Assembly (NCBI RefSeq): GCF_947497045.1
Contig: NZ_CANMEU010000006.1
Location: 124,001 to 188,000 of the forward strand
Direction: 5' to 3'
Length of the DNA: 64,000 bases
DNA from: an uncultured Tateyamaria sp.
GTDB taxonomy: Bacteria > Pseudomonadota > Alphaproteobacteria > Rhodobacterales > Rhodobacteraceae
The position numbers and the translations under genes are program-made. Within the stretch, counting starts at the first letter, position 1. Each line of letters opens with the position of its first letter. Positions 36,447 to 46,095 of the stretch are shown here, in pieces. Below the pieces are notes generated by a model. That model ran no database searches and was not told the origin of the DNA. It saw only the letters and a list, made by a program, of their open reading frames with translations.

Positions 36447-38132
36447 TCAGGCTGGCGCGCGTGATTTGAGGATTTCACCCAAGCGGGTGACATCGGCGAT
36501 GGGCAGTGCCTTGAGCGCGCTGTCCCGCCCGCGCAAGGACAGATCAATCAGTGCGTCATGGGCCGCATCCTTGCCCGACGCCCGAAGCACGTCGATCGAA
36601 ATCAGCGCCTGCACCCCAAGCGCCTTGGTCTGCCCCTCAAGTCGCGAAGCCGTGTTCACGGTGTCGCCGATCAGAGTGCGGGGAGCTTGCCCTGCGGCTC
36701 CGATCTCTCCCAGCACGACATTGCCCAGATGCACGCCCATGCCGATGGCCACAGGTGCGCTGCCTTCGGAGGTCAGGGTGGCATTAAAGTGATCCAGCGC
36801 GCCCCCGATCCCCTGCACCGCATCCAGGGCGGCCCGTGCCGAACTGCCCCCATCCTGCGTTTCGAACACGGCCATCAGCCCATCGCCCATGTATTTGTCG
36901 ACGGTGCCCCCGCTTGCCACGATGGGCGGCACGATTTCATCAAAAAACCGGTTGAGCAGGAAGACCACGTCATAGGGCAATTGCCCGTCGGTGCGTGCCG
37001 TAAACCCGCGCATATCAAGGAACAGCACCGCCAGTTGCGCCTCTTTCCCCTGACTGGCGTGGGCGCGGCCGCGCTTGCCGTCGCTTGCAAAGACCCGGAA
37101 CACGGTCAGGGGGGTGTTTGGGCTGACCTGACAGGCGAGCCGCGCATTTGGGGGCGCGCCCACGGCCTTGAGGCTGCGTGCTTCGGCGGCAGAGGGGGGC
37201 GGCAGGTCGCTCAGCCCCTCTTCGACGATGACACGGCAGGTGGTGCACCGCCCGCGCCCTCCGCATAGGGCGGTATGCGCCACGCCGCTGGTGCGCGATG
37301 TTTCGAGCAGGGTCTGATTACGCGGAGCGCGCACGGTTGGCCCATCAACATAGGTGATCCGCACCGGTTTGCGGATTGCGGCCAGTGTTCTTCGGGTGAC
37401 AAAGATCAGGGCGGTGAGGCCAAGGATCGCCCAGATCACTTGTGTCCCGATCCGGTCCGCGGCGGCCAGTTGCGCAAATCCCGCCGCATCGGGCCATTGC
37501 CAGGCGTCATATGCCACGTCCCGCGCCCGCGGGTCGCGGAGCAGCCCGTCGATGACCCGTGCGAAGTTCACGTATCCCATCAGGGCCAGCGTCGGGATCA
37601 GCACCGCGAGGGCGATCATCCAAGGCATGACGGATGACCACCACCGCGTCAGACGCAGCCACATATGCACCCCTATGCACCCATGTGCCCAGGTGACCGT
37701 CAGCAAAATCGCCTGAAGCCAGCCATTGCTGGTGCCCCATATCAGTGTGGTCACATAGCCAAACATCGGAGTGACATCGAGCATCCCCACAGCGCCACGC
37801 GTATAGACAACGTGGCTGATCAGCAGCAGCGGTATCGCGAGGCCAAAGGCAATCTGGATGGCGTCTGTGACAGGCATCCGCAAGGTGCGGGCCAGCGCAA
37901 CGCGCGACAGGGCCAGCACCATGTGAATGCCCAGTGCCAGCACTGTGATGGCGGTGCCGGGAACAGATCGGATGATGCTCAGCCGCACGGCCTGCACCGC
38001 ATCAAATGCTGTCGGCGAAATCAGCACTGCCGCGAGATTGAGCAGATGTGCGGTCACATAGACTATCAGGACAAGGCCGGAGATGATGCGCAGACGTACG
38101 GCCCAACTGCCGCGCCACAAGGCCTGTGTCAT
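36447..38132 (-). CDS. Membrane ferredoxin-like protein fused to class III adenylate cyclase
   Basis: 561 residues. About six membrane helices (first IISGLVLIVYVTAHLLNLAA, with His pairs like LGIHMVLALSR and THGCIGVHMW-type residues that could bind haem) fill residues 1-260. Next comes a 2Fe-2S ferredoxin-like domain (ALCGGRGRCTTCRVIVEEG, then RLACQVSPNTPL, four Cys in plant-type spacing). The last 190 residues are a class III cyclase: LAVLFLDMRGFTARTDGQ, VDKYMGDGLMAVFETQ, GMGVHLGNVVLGEIGA and IGDTVNTASRLEGQTKA. Both metal Asp regions look intact. Redox control of cAMP synthesis is a plausible inference. ATG at 38132 chosen; 38144 is possible. Confidence 0.9.
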   Translation of the reverse strand: MTQALWRGSWAVRLRIISGLVLIVYVTAHLLNLAAVLISPTAFDAVQAVRLSIIRSVPGTAITVLALGIHMVLALSRVALARTLRMPVTDAIQIAFGLAIPLLLISHVVYTRGAVGMLDVTPMFGYVTTLIWGTSNGWLQAILLTVTWAHGCIGVHMWLRLTRWWSSVMPWMIALAVLIPTLALMGYVNFARVIDGLLRDPRARDVAYDAWQWPDAAGFAQLAAADRIGTQVIWAILGLTALIFVTRRTLAAIRKPVRITYVDGPTVRAPRNQTLLETSRTSGVAHTALCGGRGRCTTCRVIVEEGLSDLPPPSAAEARSLKAVGAPPNARLACQVSPNTPLTVFRVFASDGKRGRAHASQGKEAQLAVLFLDMRGFTARTDGQLPYDVVFLLNRFFDEIVPPIVASGGTVDKYMGDGLMAVFETQDGGSSARAALDAVQGIGGALDHFNATLTSEGSAPVAIGMGVHLGNVVLGEIGAAGQAPRTLIGDTVNTASRLEGQTKALGVQALISIDVLRASGKDAAHDALIDLSLRGRDSALKALPIADVTRLGEILKSRAPA

Positions 38133-38267
38133 GTCTGTCCTCATGTGTTGGTCGGCTCAGAGTGGCCTGTGCGTGCGCGTGGGTCAATGCTGGGGTGATG
38201 TAAGTGACCTTGGTGGGGCTTCCGCTTGGCGCGGCAGGCGCAAAAGGTGTCCAGCACGTGGGCGAGG

Positions 38268-38291
38268 CGTAAGGCGGACGTGTCGTCCGCC
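38268..38291 (-). repeat. Stop-proximal palindrome after trxB
   Basis: On the trxB coding strand: GGCGGACG-ACA-CGTCCGCC then TTACG, ten bases after the stop. Identical in 24 positions to the copy after ppaC. Confidence 0.8.
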
Positions 38292-38301
38292 TGTCTGATC
38301 G

Positions 38302-39297
38302 CTACTCGGCGACTGCGCCATATCCCAGAGGCAGGCTTGTGTCTTTGTCCTCGTCCAGATCGTTTTCCGCCAGAAAGCGTTCGGCCTCAAGCGCGGCCAT
38401 GCAGCCCATACCGGCGGAGGTGACCGCCTGGCGGTATTTGTGGTCTGTGAGGTCGCCTGCCGCAAACACACCGGGGATCGAGGTTTCGGTACTGTCGGGC
38501 TTGGTGACGACATAGCCGCCCATATGCGTCTCAAGCACGTCCTTGACCAACTCATTCGCGGGGGCGTGCCCGATGGCCACAAAGACGCCCTTGGCCGGGA
38601 TATCCGTGATCTCACCGGTTTTTGTGTGCTTGACCTTGACCCCTTCGACGCCGAGGGGCGCATCGGTGCCATAGACCTCGTCGAGTTGGTGGAACCACAG
38701 TGGTTCGATCTTGGGGTTCTTCATCAGGCGGTCGATCAGGATCTTTTCGGCGCGCAGTTCGTCCCGGCGATGAATCAGGGTCACCTTGGAGGCGAAATTG
38801 GTCAGGAACAGCGCCTCTTCGACGGCGGTGTTGCCGCCCCCGATCACAACAATCTCCTGGCCCCGGTAAAAAAAGCCGTCGCAGGTCGCACAGGCCGAAA
38901 CGCCAAAGCCCTTGAACTTTTCTTCGGTGGGCAGGCCCAGCCATTTGGCGCGCGCGCCCGTCGCCAGGATGATCGCGTCGGCCACATAAACCGTGCCGCT
39001 GTCGGATTGCGCCACAAAGGGCCGCTTGGAAAAATCAACCGACGATATGATGTCGCCGATGATCTCGCAGCCCATCGCCTTGGCGTGATCCTGCATCCGC
39101 ACCATCAGATCGGGGCCTTGCACCTCGGTATCGCCCGGCCAGTTTTCAACCTCGGTCGTGGTGGTCAATTGCCCACCCGGTTCGATCCCCTGCACAAGGA
39201 TGGGGTTCAGCATTGCCCGGCTGGCATAGACCCCCGCCGTATAACCCGCAGGGCCAGAGCCGATGATCAGAACCTTGGTGCGTTTGGTATCAGCCAT
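38302..39297 (-). CDS. trxB: Thioredoxin-disulfide reductase
   Basis: 331 residues. FAD-binding [19 protein letters not shown], the redox pair CATC in [15 protein letters not shown] near residues 134-137, NADPH-binding [16 protein letters not shown] and the C-terminal [20 protein letters not shown] are complete. It reduces thioredoxin with NADPH. ATG at 39297 (MADTKRTKV) fits the family; longer frames start in the divergent promoter region. It faces an Lrp-type regulator across 190 bases. Confidence 0.97.
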   Translation of the reverse strand: MADTKRTKVLIIGSGPAGYTAGVYASRAMLNPILVQGIEPGGQLTTTTEVENWPGDTEVQGPDLMVRMQDHAKAMGCEIIGDIISSVDFSKRPFVAQSDSGTVYVADAIILATGARAKWLGLPTEEKFKGFGVSACATCDGFFYRGQEIVVIGGGNTAVEEALFLTNFASKVTLIHRRDELRAEKILIDRLMKNPKIEPLWFHQLDEVYGTDAPLGVEGVKVKHTKTGEITDIPAKGVFVAIGHAPANELVKDVLETHMGGYVVTKPDSTETSIPGVFAAGDLTDHKYRQAVTSAGMGCMAALEAERFLAENDLDEDKDTSLPLGYGAVAE

Positions 39298-39435
39298 GAG
39301 GGGCCCCTTGATATGGTGTGCAGCCTGTCCGATATAGCCCCGCGCGAGGCGGGTTTGAACCCTGATGTTACAGCTATGACTTGTGGTCATTAATTGGAGG
39401 CTGATTTCACAAAGTTGCGCGTATGCGAAACATTA

Positions 39436-39463
39436 TTGCGTGCCGCCGTGGTGCTGCTATAAG
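39436..39463 (+). promoter_or_regulatory. Promoter of the Lrp-type gene
   Basis: TTGCGT and TATAAG spaced 16 bases, about 25 bases before the GTG start and its AAGGAG. Confidence 0.55.
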
Positions 39464-39487
39464 AACCGAAAAAACAAGGAGCCCAAT

Positions 39488-39988
39488 GTGGCAAGCACGC
39501 GCCTGGACCCGATTGACCGCAAGATTCTGGCTGAGCTGCAGGCCGATGGTCGCATGACCAATGTGGAATTGGCCAAAAGGGTTGGCATTTCAGCCCCGCC
39601 CTGTCTGCGCCGGGTGCGCACGCTGGAGGAAAACGGCTATATTCGCGGCTATCACGGCGATGTGGACGCGCACGAGTTGGGCTTTGAGGTTCAGGTGTTT
39701 GCCAATGTGGGCCTCGCCAGTCAGGCCGAAGCGGACCTGAGCGCCTTCGAGGATCGCTGCCGCGCGTGGCCTTTGGTGCGCGAGTGCCACATGCTGAACG
39801 GCGAGGTCGATTTCATCCTGAAATGCGTGGCCCCTGACCTGTCCAGCTTTCAAAGCTTTCTGACGGGCGAGTTGCTGACGACCCCGAATGTGGAATCGGT
39901 CAAGACGTCGCTGGTGATCCGGCAGGCCAAGGATGCCCCGGGCGTGCCGTTTGATGTGCTGGAGGAGCGGTTGGCCAAGCTGGCCTGA
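39488..39988 (+). CDS. Lrp/AsnC-family regulator
   Basis: 166 residues from GTG 39488, seven bases after AAGGAG. N-terminal helix-turn-helix (LDPIDRKILAELQADGRMTN, VELAKRVGISAPPCLRRVRT) and C-terminal RAM ligand domain (AWPLVRECHMLNGEVDFILK). These proteins sense amino acids. Divergent from trxB; regulation of trxB or of itself is possible. Frames extending upstream are Cys-rich and do not fit the family. Confidence 0.92.
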   Translation: MASTRLDPIDRKILAELQADGRMTNVELAKRVGISAPPCLRRVRTLEENGYIRGYHGDVDAHELGFEVQVFANVGLASQAEADLSAFEDRCRAWPLVRECHMLNGEVDFILKCVAPDLSSFQSFLTGELLTTPNVESVKTSLVIRQAKDAPGVPFDVLEERLAKLA

Positions 39989-40002
39989 CCTTGCCGCGAT
40001 GC

Positions 40003-40743
40003 CTAGTCTTCGGTCTCGGGCGCGCGGGGATGCGCCAGGGGGCCGAAATCCGTCATGTGCGCGATGTGTGCAAACATCGACAAAAACAGATTGCGTTGCG
40101 CATGGGTGACCTGACGCGCGGCGCTCATGCCGGGGTGAAAGGTCTCGATCGCGATCCCGCCCACATCAATTGCGGCGTGGCGTGACAGACAGATGTGAAA
40201 CAGCCGGATCGGGGTGGGGGGCACGACTTCGATCACATTGACGCCGTCCACGAAGGCGCTGACCGGGGTCAACATCGGTGCACCGCCCGTCGTGCCGCGC
40301 AGATGGGCGGGCGTTTGCAGGATACGTGCCCCCGGACCCACTGTCACAAACGAGGCGGGCCGTGATTGCCCAAAACTGTCGGCCATGATCCGGATCAACG
40401 GCACCCGCCGCCCCGCATCGGCGGGGACGAAACTTGACGAGCCGATCCAGACCACCTGCGCGGCCTCACCCGAGGTCGTGTTCAGCCAGTCGCCCGGCTG
40501 AAGGTCTTCGATTGCGATCCCGCCATCGGGACTGGACAGCACGACACCGCGTGCAAGGGCCGAAAAGGCCGACTCAAACAGGGGCAGTGCGGGCGCTTTG
40601 AACGTCGCAATCGAGCGGGTGCCATCGGCGCGCAACGCCGCCACCTCGAACAGGCGCACAGGGGGCGTGTCGGGCCGGTTGGAATGGCTGAAAAATCTAT
40701 CGGTATCTGTGCGGGGGACCCGCAGGGCAGCAGTCTGTGTCAT
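40003..40743 (-). CDS. Hint-domain (Hedgehog/intein-like) protein
   Basis: 246 residues. The central part (LSSPDGGIAIEDLQPGDWLN, then AAQVVWIGSSSF, GARILQTPAHLRG and NVIEVVPPTPIRLFHICLSR) matches the bacterial Hint module common in Rhodobacteraceae. In self-splicing members a Cys stands at the start of the domain; here the place reads GVVLSS without Cys, so cleavage is not expected. No signal peptide is clear. ATG at 40743 (MTQTAALRV) chosen over 40824. Function unknown. Confidence 0.75.
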   Translation of the reverse strand: MTQTAALRVPRTDTDRFFSHSNRPDTPPVRLFEVAALRADGTRSIATFKAPALPLFESAFSALARGVVLSSPDGGIAIEDLQPGDWLNTTSGEAAQVVWIGSSSFVPADAGRRVPLIRIMADSFGQSRPASFVTVGPGARILQTPAHLRGTTGGAPMLTPVSAFVDGVNVIEVVPPTPIRLFHICLSRHAAIDVGGIAIETFHPGMSAARQVTHAQRNLFLSMFAHIAHMTDFGPLAHPRAPETED

Positions 40744-40881
40744 GTGTAACCTCATCTTATCGGTCACATCTGTGTCGGCCCCCACCGACGACGACAGATG
40801 GAATATGTCCATGTGCCTAAGCAATGCGCGATAATTCTTGTATTTAGATTAAACTGTCAAAAAATGAGGGACGTTAACCAC

Positions 40882-40908
40882 AAAAGACGCACCAATGGCA
40901 CGTCTTTT
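40882..40908 (-). terminator. Terminator after the 50-residue gene
   Basis: AAAAGACG / CGTCTTTT with an 11-base loop containing a CC/GG pair. T runs on both strands make it potentially bidirectional. It ends the small gene at 40969 on the minus strand. Confidence 0.65.
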
Positions 40909-40968
40909 AGCGGAATTGTTCAGGCGGGGCTAGGCCCACTCGCCATATTTTGATTCGGTTATGTCGGC

Positions 40969-41121
40969 TCAGGCCGATTTGCGCAGTTGGGTGGGGGCGA
41001 TGGTTTCGCCCTTACGCTTGGCGATAAAGGCCGCTCGGCGGGCCCCACGTGCCCAAGGCATCTGGGTTGTGTTGGCTTCGGCGGATTTGATCACCGATTT
41101 GATGAAGCGTGCGTTTGTCAT
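40969..41121 (-). CDS. Small basic conserved protein
   Basis: 50 residues: TNARFIKSVIKSAEANTTQM, PWARGARRAAFIAKRKGE and TIAPTQLRKSA. Strongly basic. Similar short proteins with the PWARG and RAAFIAKR parts occur in roseobacters as I recall. ATG at 41121; an ATG at 41178 would add 19 residues. A terminator follows. Function unknown. The 242 bases upstream to pgeF show no gene. Confidence 0.65.
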   Translation of the reverse strand: MTNARFIKSVIKSAEANTTQMPWARGARRAAFIAKRKGETIAPTQLRKSA

Positions 41122-41363
41122 GTGTCTGCCCTCGGCGTGTTTTGCGATGTGTGGGTCTGTTGCCCGTCTGAGGATCAAGATGGCGGGGCAATCGGGCAGG
41201 TTTTTGACGATTTGTCGAAAAATGCAGCTATTCTTTCACATGGTATCGCGCAAATGGGGCAATGCGGAGGGCCTTGTTTTCAACGGGAATGGCCGTGTGA
41301 TTGGCCACGTCTTGGAAACAATGGGGCCGGGGTTGGGCAAACCCTGCCTCGTTTGTGCCTCAC

Positions 41364-42119
41364 TTACAGAGTGATCGCCGAGATGAGCCGCCCGTAATCC
41401 GGATCTTTGGCATGCACCGCCCGGCGGTAGGAATAGAATCGGTCCGGGTCGTAATAGGTGCAGTGCCGCGTCCATTCCGCCGATGCGATCCCGGCGGCGC
41501 GCAATCGGGCCAGCCCGTAACCGGGCAGATCAAAGTGCATCCGGTCTCCGTCGCCGCCCGCGAAAAAACGGGTGTTGTCCGGGTCTTCGTCCAGAAAGGT
41601 GTCAAAGAATTCGGGCCCGACCTCATAGGCGCGATGACTGATCGAGGGGCCAATGACTGCATGGATCTGGTCGCGTTTGGCCCCCAGTGCGATCATGCCA
41701 TCAATCGTGGCCTCAAGCACACCGCTTTGCGCGCCTTTCCAGCCCGCATGCGCGGCCCCTATGACCTGCGCGTCGTGGTCCGCAAACAGCACCGGCTGGC
41801 AATCCGCCGTCAGGATCGACAATGCGATGCCGGGGGTGGCCGTCACCAGGGCGTCGGCCTTTGGTTTGTCGCTTTGAGGGCCCGTGACATGAACCGCATC
41901 AGCCGAGTGTATCTGGTGCACGCCCGTGAGGTGGCCGGGTGCGACCCCCATGGCGCTGGCCACACGGGCACGGTTGATGGCGACGATTTCGGTTTGATCC
42001 GAGCTGCCGGTGCCGCAGTTCAAACCCGAGAATATGCCGGAAGAGGCCCCCCCCTTGCGGGTGAAAAAGCCGTGGCGCAGGGGCGCAAGGCTGTCAGCAG
42101 TCAGAATTTCCAAGGTCAT
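41364..42119 (-). CDS. pgeF: Peptidoglycan editing factor / purine nucleoside phosphorylase PgeF
   Basis: 251 residues of the YfiH/DUF152 family. Zinc-site motifs are present: GVHQIHSADAV, SILTADCQPVLFAD with the Cys, and GAAHAGWKGAQSGVLEA. Members process peptidoglycan precursors with the wrong amino acid and show adenosine-related activities. The ATG overlaps the methyltransferase stop (ATGA), giving an lgt - methyltransferase - pgeF operon. Confidence 0.93.
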   Translation of the reverse strand: MTLEILTADSLAPLRHGFFTRKGGASSGIFSGLNCGTGSSDQTEIVAINRARVASAMGVAPGHLTGVHQIHSADAVHVTGPQSDKPKADALVTATPGIALSILTADCQPVLFADHDAQVIGAAHAGWKGAQSGVLEATIDGMIALGAKRDQIHAVIGPSISHRAYEVGPEFFDTFLDEDPDNTRFFAGGDGDRMHFDLPGYGLARLRAAGIASAEWTRHCTYYDPDRFYSYRRAVHAKDPDYGRLISAITL

Positions 42120-43174
42120 GTGGTCAGTCCCGGTGGCGGGGCGGCGTGGCTTGGGAACAGTCCCAATACTTTGAACAGGTTTCCCATTTCGCCCGCGTGC
42201 GTCAACCGCCGATGCGCGGCAATGTGATGCTCAAGCGCTATATCACGCAAGTGTTGGGCCAGTGTTTCGGCCCTTTGGGTGATCCCGAGCCGTTCGAGAA
42301 ATACACCTTGGGGCGTGACCATGGTGTGGGCGGCCGGGGCGGCGGCCCGTACCAGCGCCTCGAAATCGACGTGGGCGGTGAGATCTGCATTGCCCGGATC
42401 GGCCAGCGGGTCAGTTGGCGCATGCCCGCGCACGGCCTGCAACGTATCGCCTTGGCTGCACCAATCGCCGTAGTCCACGATCAGCGCGCAACCGCGTTCG
42501 GCGATCTGCGGTGCGATGTGCCGGATGAGCGCGGTGGCAGGCGCGCACAGCTCGACCAGATCGCCGTCGGTCGTATCCTCAAGCCTGTGCTCAAGTGCGG
42601 TTTGCGGCCCCAGAGGGGAAAGTCCGAAGGTCAGATGCCCGTCCTCCAGCCCCACGCATCGTTCCCGCCAGCCGTTTCCTTCGCGCACGAATTGGCGGAT
42701 CGGCAGTGCATCAAAAAACTCGTTTGCGACCAGCCAGAGTGGTCCGGGGGGGATGTCTTCGACGCCGTTGACCCATGTGGGTGCGTGGTCCTTGAGCATC
42801 TCCGCCTGCGTCTTGCGCAACGCTGGGGATGCCTCAACAAGAACGACCTGCGCGCTGGCGAGAAAGCCCGGCACTGTGGCCGTGGCGCGCAGGATATCGG
42901 CCATCAGCGTTCCGCGCCCGGGGCCGAGTTCGGCCAGCACAAAGTCGGAAGGTGCCCCCTGATCCAACCAGCTTTGGGCCAGACACAGGCCGATCAGCTC
43001 GCCAAACATCTGGCTGATTTCGGGGGCGGTGGTGAAATCCCCTTGCGTGCCGAACGGGTCGCGGGTGGTGTAATAGCCATGCGTGGGGTGCAGCAGGGCA
43101 GTGGTCATATACTCGGCAATGGTGATCGGCCCTTGGGCCGCGATCCGCTTGATCAGCACATCCCGAAGGGTCAT
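42116..43174 (-). CDS. NDUFAF7-like class I SAM-dependent methyltransferase
   Basis: 352 residues. [40 protein letters not shown] and [18 protein letters not shown] (SAM loop) define the DUF185/MidA family. Its mitochondrial relative NDUFAF7 methylates an arginine of complex I. ATG at 43174 overlaps the lgt stop (ATGA). A longer open frame reaching to 43855 is only the antisense-like continuation inside lgt. Confidence 0.93.
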   Translation of the reverse strand: MTLRDVLIKRIAAQGPITIAEYMTTALLHPTHGYYTTRDPFGTQGDFTTAPEISQMFGELIGLCLAQSWLDQGAPSDFVLAELGPGRGTLMADILRATATVPGFLASAQVVLVEASPALRKTQAEMLKDHAPTWVNGVEDIPPGPLWLVANEFFDALPIRQFVREGNGWRERCVGLEDGHLTFGLSPLGPQTALEHRLEDTTDGDLVELCAPATALIRHIAPQIAERGCALIVDYGDWCSQGDTLQAVRGHAPTDPLADPGNADLTAHVDFEALVRAAAPAAHTMVTPQGVFLERLGITQRAETLAQHLRDIALEHHIAAHRRLTHAGEMGNLFKVLGLFPSHAAPPPGLTT

Positions 43175-44067
43175 GTGACGACAGGTTTGCCGCGCCGTGC
43201 CCGCACGATCAGAAAGGCCCCCAGCACAATCATCGGCAGGGACAGCAATTGGCCCATGGTCAGTCCGTAGCCGCCGACATGGGCCGCCAGCCCGAGCGGG
43301 TTGCCCTCCGTCACGAATTGTGCATCGGGCTGGCGCATGAACTCGACGGCAAAGCGCGACAGCCCATAGCCCGCAAAGAAGGTGCCACAGGTGAGACCGG
43401 GCCGTTTGAACGCGCCCCGCCGCCAGACCATCCACAGCAGTACAATCAACAACAGCGCCCCTTCGAGCGTGGCTTCGTAAAGTTGCGACGGATGGCGCGC
43501 GCAAGCCCCTGCGATGTCGGGACAATATTGCGCAGCGCGTCCCGGAAAGACGACGCCCCATGGCAGTTCGGTGGGTCGCCCCCAGAGCTCTGCGTTGATG
43601 AAATTGGCGAACCGGCCCAGCAGAATGCCCGGTGGCACGCCAACCACGATGGCATCTGCCGCCGTCAGTTTGTTGATCCTGTGTCGGGTCGTATAAACCC
43701 ATGCGGCGACGACAACGCCGATCAGGCCGCCGTGAAAGGCCATGCCCCCTTCCCAGATGGCCAGAATCGCCAGCGGGTCGCCGAGATAGGCACCGGGTTG
43801 GTAGAACAGCACATAGCCAAGCCGTCCCCCGAGGATCACCCCAAGGATGATCCATGTCAGCATGTCTTCGATCTGGGCAGGCGTCATAACGGGCGTGTCA
43901 TCTGGCCAGAGCCGGGGTGTTTTGACCGTCATCACCACAAGCCGCCAGCCGATGATGATCCCCACGATATAGGCCAGCGCGTACCAGCGCAGCGCAAACT
44001 CCATCCCCCACAGCGAGATCGAGAAGATGTCGGGTGAAATATCGGGGAAGGGGATCATGGCATTCAT
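43171..44067 (-). CDS. lgt: Prolipoprotein diacylglyceryl transferase
   Basis: 298 residues, seven membrane helices. First step of lipoprotein maturation, moving diacylglycerol to the lipobox Cys. The signature [20 protein letters not shown] is complete, with [16 protein letters not shown], the [15 protein letters not shown]-terminal helix and [17 protein letters not shown]. First gene of a three-gene unit. Confidence 0.97.
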   Translation of the reverse strand: MNAMIPFPDISPDIFSISLWGMEFALRWYALAYIVGIIIGWRLVVMTVKTPRLWPDDTPVMTPAQIEDMLTWIILGVILGGRLGYVLFYQPGAYLGDPLAILAIWEGGMAFHGGLIGVVVAAWVYTTRHRINKLTAADAIVVGVPPGILLGRFANFINAELWGRPTELPWGVVFPGRAAQYCPDIAGACARHPSQLYEATLEGALLLIVLLWMVWRRGAFKRPGLTCGTFFAGYGLSRFAVEFMRQPDAQFVTEGNPLGLAAHVGGYGLTMGQLLSLPMIVLGAFLIVRARRGKPVVT

Positions 44068-44160
44068 CTGCGTCTGAATGCCTCTGCTTCAGGGCGAGGT
44101 CAACCTTGCCTCGCCCCGCCTTGCCCCCCATATATATCACGAGTTTGAAAGGGAGCCTTA

Positions 44161-44403
44161 ATGATGCAGGCACGTGGCAAGATTTTCGACGATATTTCGC
44201 AGTTGATGACCAATGCGATGGGTGTCGCCCAAGGCGCACGCGACGAGGCCGAGACGGCGATGAAATCGATGATGGATCGCTGGCTGGCGGATCGTGATTT
44301 TGTCACCCGCGAAGAGTTCGACGCGGTGCGTGCCATGGCTCAGAAGGCCCGCGAAGAGAACGAGGCCCTCAAGGCCCGGCTGGATGCGCTTGAGGTCAAG
44401 TGA
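44161..44403 (+). CDS. ubiK: Ubiquinone biosynthesis accessory factor UbiK
   Basis: 80 residues of the BMFP/DUF526 family. MMQARGKIFDDISQLMTNAM, then a coiled C-terminal part (REEFDAVRAMAQKAREENEA). In enterobacteria UbiK supports ubiquinone synthesis and binds lipids. GGGAG stands six bases before the first ATG; ATG 44164 is equally possible. Confidence 0.88.
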   Translation: MMQARGKIFDDISQLMTNAMGVAQGARDEAETAMKSMMDRWLADRDFVTREEFDAVRAMAQKAREENEALKARLDALEVK

Positions 44404-44747
44404 TCCAAAGGCGGCGCTGCCGCGCCATTTTATACATTCCTAGCTGCATGTGATCGCCCGGGGGTTCCTCGGGTGGTTTTTCGTTTGTGCTGTCGGACCC
44501 TCTGGGGGAGGTATTTTTGGCGAAAGGAAGATAAGCGGTGTGCAATGCCCATATATTTTGGGCGTATTGCCGGGTTGTCCCCAACTTATTGGGTTTATCC
44601 CCAAATAAAGGGTTGCCAGATGTCCTGCCCGCCGTCACCATATCTTGTAGAGGTGCGGGGGATCGCCCCGATATCTCTGAGCAGGCACCTAGCGCTTGGG
44701 GCGCTGCCAGCCCCTTTCGCTAAAAAGCGAACAAAAGAGGTGGCGAT
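44404..44747. other. Gene-free stretch with a partial composite repeat
   Basis: 344 bases between ubiK and the YbjN gene without a convincing frame. 44500-44530 is a shortened copy of the composite repeat (CTCTGGGGGAGGTATTTTTG, then GCGAAAGGAAG). Near 44575-44610 TTGTCCCCAA and TTATCCCCAA repeat around CTTATTGGGT. TTCGCT-aaaa-AGCGAA forms a small hairpin just before the YbjN ribosome site AAAAGAGGTG. Confidence 0.5.
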
Positions 44748-45248
44748 ATGGCACTTTCCGAGCAGTTCCTGGAAGACGACATTCATCCAATCGATATTGT
44801 CGAACATCTGGCCGAGCACCATGAGTGGGATTTTGACCGCATTGCGGATGATCAGATTGCCATGGCCGTCGAGGGGCAATGGCGCACCTATTCCCTGACC
44901 CTGGCCTGGTCGGGCTATGACGAGACGTTGCGCATGGTCTGCACCTTCGAGATGGAACCACCTGCTGAGAAGCTGGGCGCGCTTTATGAGCTTTTGAATC
45001 TCGTCAATGATCAATGCTGGGCCGGTGCCTTCACCTATTGGGAAGAGCAGAAACTGATGGTCTATCGTTATGGTCTGGTGTTGAGCGGGGGCCAGATGGC
45101 CAGTCCGGATCAGATTGACACCATGATCGGGGCCGCAGTAACGAGTGCGGAGCGGTACTATCCTGCTCTGCAGTTGCTGGTCTGGGGTGATCGCACGCCC
45201 AAGGATGCCATTCAGGTCGCCATTGCAGAGGCCTATGGCCGGGCGTAA
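44748..45248 (+). CDS. YbjN-domain protein
   Basis: 166 residues. HPIDIVEHLAEHHEWDFDRI and TYSLTLAWSGYDETLRMVCT, then LLNLVNDQCWAGAFTYWEEQ match the YbjN/T3SS-chaperone-like fold. Broadly linked with stress and motility regulation in E. coli; mechanism unknown. Followed by proC after 34 bases. Confidence 0.87.
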   Translation: MALSEQFLEDDIHPIDIVEHLAEHHEWDFDRIADDQIAMAVEGQWRTYSLTLAWSGYDETLRMVCTFEMEPPAEKLGALYELLNLVNDQCWAGAFTYWEEQKLMVYRYGLVLSGGQMASPDQIDTMIGAAVTSAERYYPALQLLVWGDRTPKDAIQVAIAEAYGRA

Positions 45249-45282
45249 CCTGACCCTCTGACAGGTTTGAGGGGATGTTTTT

Positions 45283-46095
45283 ATGAATGACGGTCGGATT
45301 GCCGCCTGCGGCTTGGTGTTGCTGGGCTGTGGCAAGATGGGGTCTGCCATGTTGGCGGGCTGGTTGGCGCGGGGCCTGCCTGCCACATCCGTTTGGGTGA
45401 TGGATCCGGCCCCGTCTGACTGGCTGCGCGGCAGCGGCGTGCATGTGAATGCGCCCTTGCCTGACGCACCCGCTGTCGTCCTGATTGCGGTCAAGCCACA
45501 GATGATGGGAGATGCTTTGCTGGAACTTGTGGGCTTTGGCGGCTCGGATACGGTGTTCGTTTCTGTGGCCGCAGGCACGCCGCTGTCTGCGTTTGAGGCT
45601 GTATTCGGTGCGGACACCCCGATCGTGCGCGCCATGCCCAACACGCCAGCGGCTGTGGGCCAAGGGATCACCGCGATCTGTGCGAATGCGGCGGGACAGG
45701 GGGCCTTGGATGAGGCGGAAACGCTGTTGTCGGCGGTCGGTGCGGTCGTCCGCCTTGAAGACGAGGCACAAATGGACGCGGTCACGGGGGTTAGCGGGTC
45801 CGGTCCGGCCTATGTCTTTCATATGATTGAAACCCTCGCGGCGGGCGGCGTTGCCCAAGGGTTACCGCCGGAGCTGGCCATGACCTTGGCCAAGGCGACG
45901 GTTGCGGGGGCAGGTGCCTTGGCGGCCGCAGCAAAGGAAGACCCGGGTCAGTTGCGCATCAATGTGACGAGCCCAAATGGCACGACCCAAGCCGCGCTTG
46001 AGGTCTTGATGGATGAACAAAACGGTTTTCCCGCCTTGCTGCCCCGAGCGGTGGCGGCGGCGGCGGCCCGGTCCAGGGAGTTGGCCAGTGGATGA
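45283..46095 (+). CDS. proC: Pyrroline-5-carboxylate reductase
   Basis: 270 residues. Last step of proline synthesis, reducing P5C with NAD(P)H. LVLLGCGKMGSAMLAGWLAR is the nucleotide loop; VRAMPNTPAAVGQGITAIC, the AVTGVSGSGPAYVFHMIE segment and LRINVTSPNGTTQAALEVL complete the signature. GAGGGGA precedes the ATG. Overlaps the next gene. Confidence 0.96.
   Translation: MNDGRIAACGLVLLGCGKMGSAMLAGWLARGLPATSVWVMDPAPSDWLRGSGVHVNAPLPDAPAVVLIAVKPQMMGDALLELVGFGGSDTVFVSVAAGTPLSAFEAVFGADTPIVRAMPNTPAAVGQGITAICANAAGQGALDEAETLLSAVGAVVRLEDEAQMDAVTGVSGSGPAYVFHMIETLAAGGVAQGLPPELAMTLAKATVAGAGALAAAAKEDPGQLRINVTSPNGTTQAALEVLMDEQNGFPALLPRAVAAAAARSRELASG

Noticed and set aside
42116-43855. Long methyltransferase frame starting at 43855
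   Set aside because: The first 227 codons lie inside lgt in another frame and are not homologous; the true start is the ATG at 43174 overlapping the lgt stop.
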